Shown: piece by piece, positions 14,176-14,829 of the stretch | Position numbering within the stretch: the stretch's first letter is position 1 | Layout: each line of letters starts with the position of its first letter | From: Clostridiales bacterium UBA7573 | GTDB taxonomy: Bacteria > Bacillota > Clostridia > Oscillospirales > CAG-272 | DNA: 14,829 nt | NCBI GenBank assembly: GCA_002477905.1 | Contig: DLLB01000079.1 | Span: 561-15,389 of the forward strand | Reading direction: 5' to 3' | Program-made: the position numbers and the translations under genes | The notes under the pieces: model-generated | The model's database searches: none | Told to the model about the DNA's origin: nothing | Seen by the model: only the letters and a program-made list of their open reading frames with translations

Positions 14176-14829
14176 TTATTTCGCGGTGGTGACCGTCTCT
14201 GCCGACTGATATTTTTCCGGCAAAGTCAGGTTTAACTTCTTCAGCACATCGGTGTTGATGACCGGCGTTGCGTCGGTGATGGTCTTGACTGCCATGGTTG
14301 CGGGATCTGCGCCGCGCATCACGTCCACCGCCATCTGTCCGGTCACTCTGCCAAGTGCGACATATTCAATGGAAACGGCGGCAAGACAACCGTTTTTCAC
14401 CTGCTCGATCTCCGAGCCGTAAACCGGAATCTTGTGTCTGTCGGCAGCTTCCAGCACGACCGTCAGGTTATCGACGACATTATTATCAGTAAAATTGTTG
14501 ATACAATCGGATTTTGCGGCAACCGCTTCTGCGGCGGCGGGAACGTCGGACGCGCTCTGGACCGCGGCGGCTTCCACCCGAATATTCCGCGCCTCACAGA
14601 TTTTGCGGAAATTCGCAAGGTTCGTCAAGGAGTTTGGCTCGGAAGAAGTGTACAGAATCCCGATGGTTTTGACATCCGGCTGCATACTTTGGATCAGATC
14701 GACTTGCGCTTCCAGATCCAGCACATCGCTGGTTCCGGTGCAGAGATCGCCCGGATTCTGCATATCCCGTACCAGATTTGCCGCGACGGGATCGGAAACG
14801 GCGCAGAAGATCACCGGGATCTTGGTATC
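14176..14829 (-). CDS. ABC transporter substrate-binding protein, PF04392 type (5' end outside window)
   Basis: The frame is open to the right edge and has no start inside the window; 217 residues are seen and roughly the first 110, including the export signal, are missing. 'IPVIFCAVSDPVAANLV' followed by 'TGTSDV' and 'IGILYTSSEPNSLTNL' are typical of the ABC_sub_bind (PF04392) family, two-domain proteins related to periplasmic sugar- and amino acid-binding folds. Streptococcal TrpX belongs here, and some relatives bind tyrosine or other small molecules. The next genes are its permease and ATPase. The substrate is unproven. A GTG near 14814 could be misread as a start but lies inside the conserved core. 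Confidence 0.88.
   Translation of the reverse strand, partial: DTKIPVIFCAVSDPVAANLVRDMQNPGDLCTGTSDVLDLEAQVDLIQSMQPDVKTIGILYTSSEPNSLTNLANFRKICEARNIRVEAAAVQSASDVPAAAEAVAAKSDCINNFTDNNVVDNLTVVLEAADRHKIPVYGSEIEQVKNGCLAAVSIEYVALGRVTGQMAVDVMRGADPATMAVKTITDATPVINTDVLKKLNLTLPEKYQSAETVTTAK

Overview
The window reads as chromosome of an anaerobic, low-to-mid GC Gram-positive bacterium of the Clostridia, plausibly a gut or rumen member of the Oscillospirales type. The grounds are consensus sigma-A promoters, strong AGGAGG-type ribosome binding sites, a lysine (L-box) riboswitch, a PocR-type AraC regulator, a PF04392-type ABC transporter and secreted proteins with cohesin and dockerin domains. The genus cannot be fixed from sequence reading alone. 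All genes but one lie on the minus strand.

Region 1 (1-5117) holds two very Cys-rich secreted proteins, apparently transcribed together from a perfect TTGACA-17-TATAAT promoter behind a long, potentially switching 5' leader. The first gene (4852-1187) encodes about 21 short Cys modules, then a cohesin-like domain, then a type I dockerin. The second (1170 to beyond the left edge) has the cohesin-like domain first and the Cys modules after it, including a 237-bp tandem DNA repeat. This is the most unusual part of the window: a candidate extracellular self-assembling complex with many possible metal- or thiol-binding modules and no catalytic domain in view.

Region 2 (5118-8213) is a divergent pair: a PF12831-type FAD-dependent oxidoreductase (minus strand) and a PocR-domain AraC-family regulator (plus strand). 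Their promoters overlap in one -10 region, beside a dyad that could be an operator. A strong bidirectional terminator separates the regulator from the next, convergent operon.

Region 3 (8217-10909) is a three-gene polar amino acid ABC importer (binding lipoprotein, permease, ATPase). It lies behind a lysine riboswitch with a terminator and a drawable antiterminator, so it is most likely a lysine importer shut off when lysine is plentiful.

Region 4 (10936-14829) is another transport operon: a PF04392-type substrate-binding protein (cut by the right edge), a PF02653-type permease, an ABC ATPase and an APC-superfamily amino acid permease. The first three resemble the TrpXYZ-type layout known from streptococci; the substrate here is unproven. 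No terminator is visible between region 4 and region 3, so some read-through is possible. In sum, the right half is amino acid uptake and the left half is extracellular assembly plus one regulated oxidoreductase of unknown substrate.
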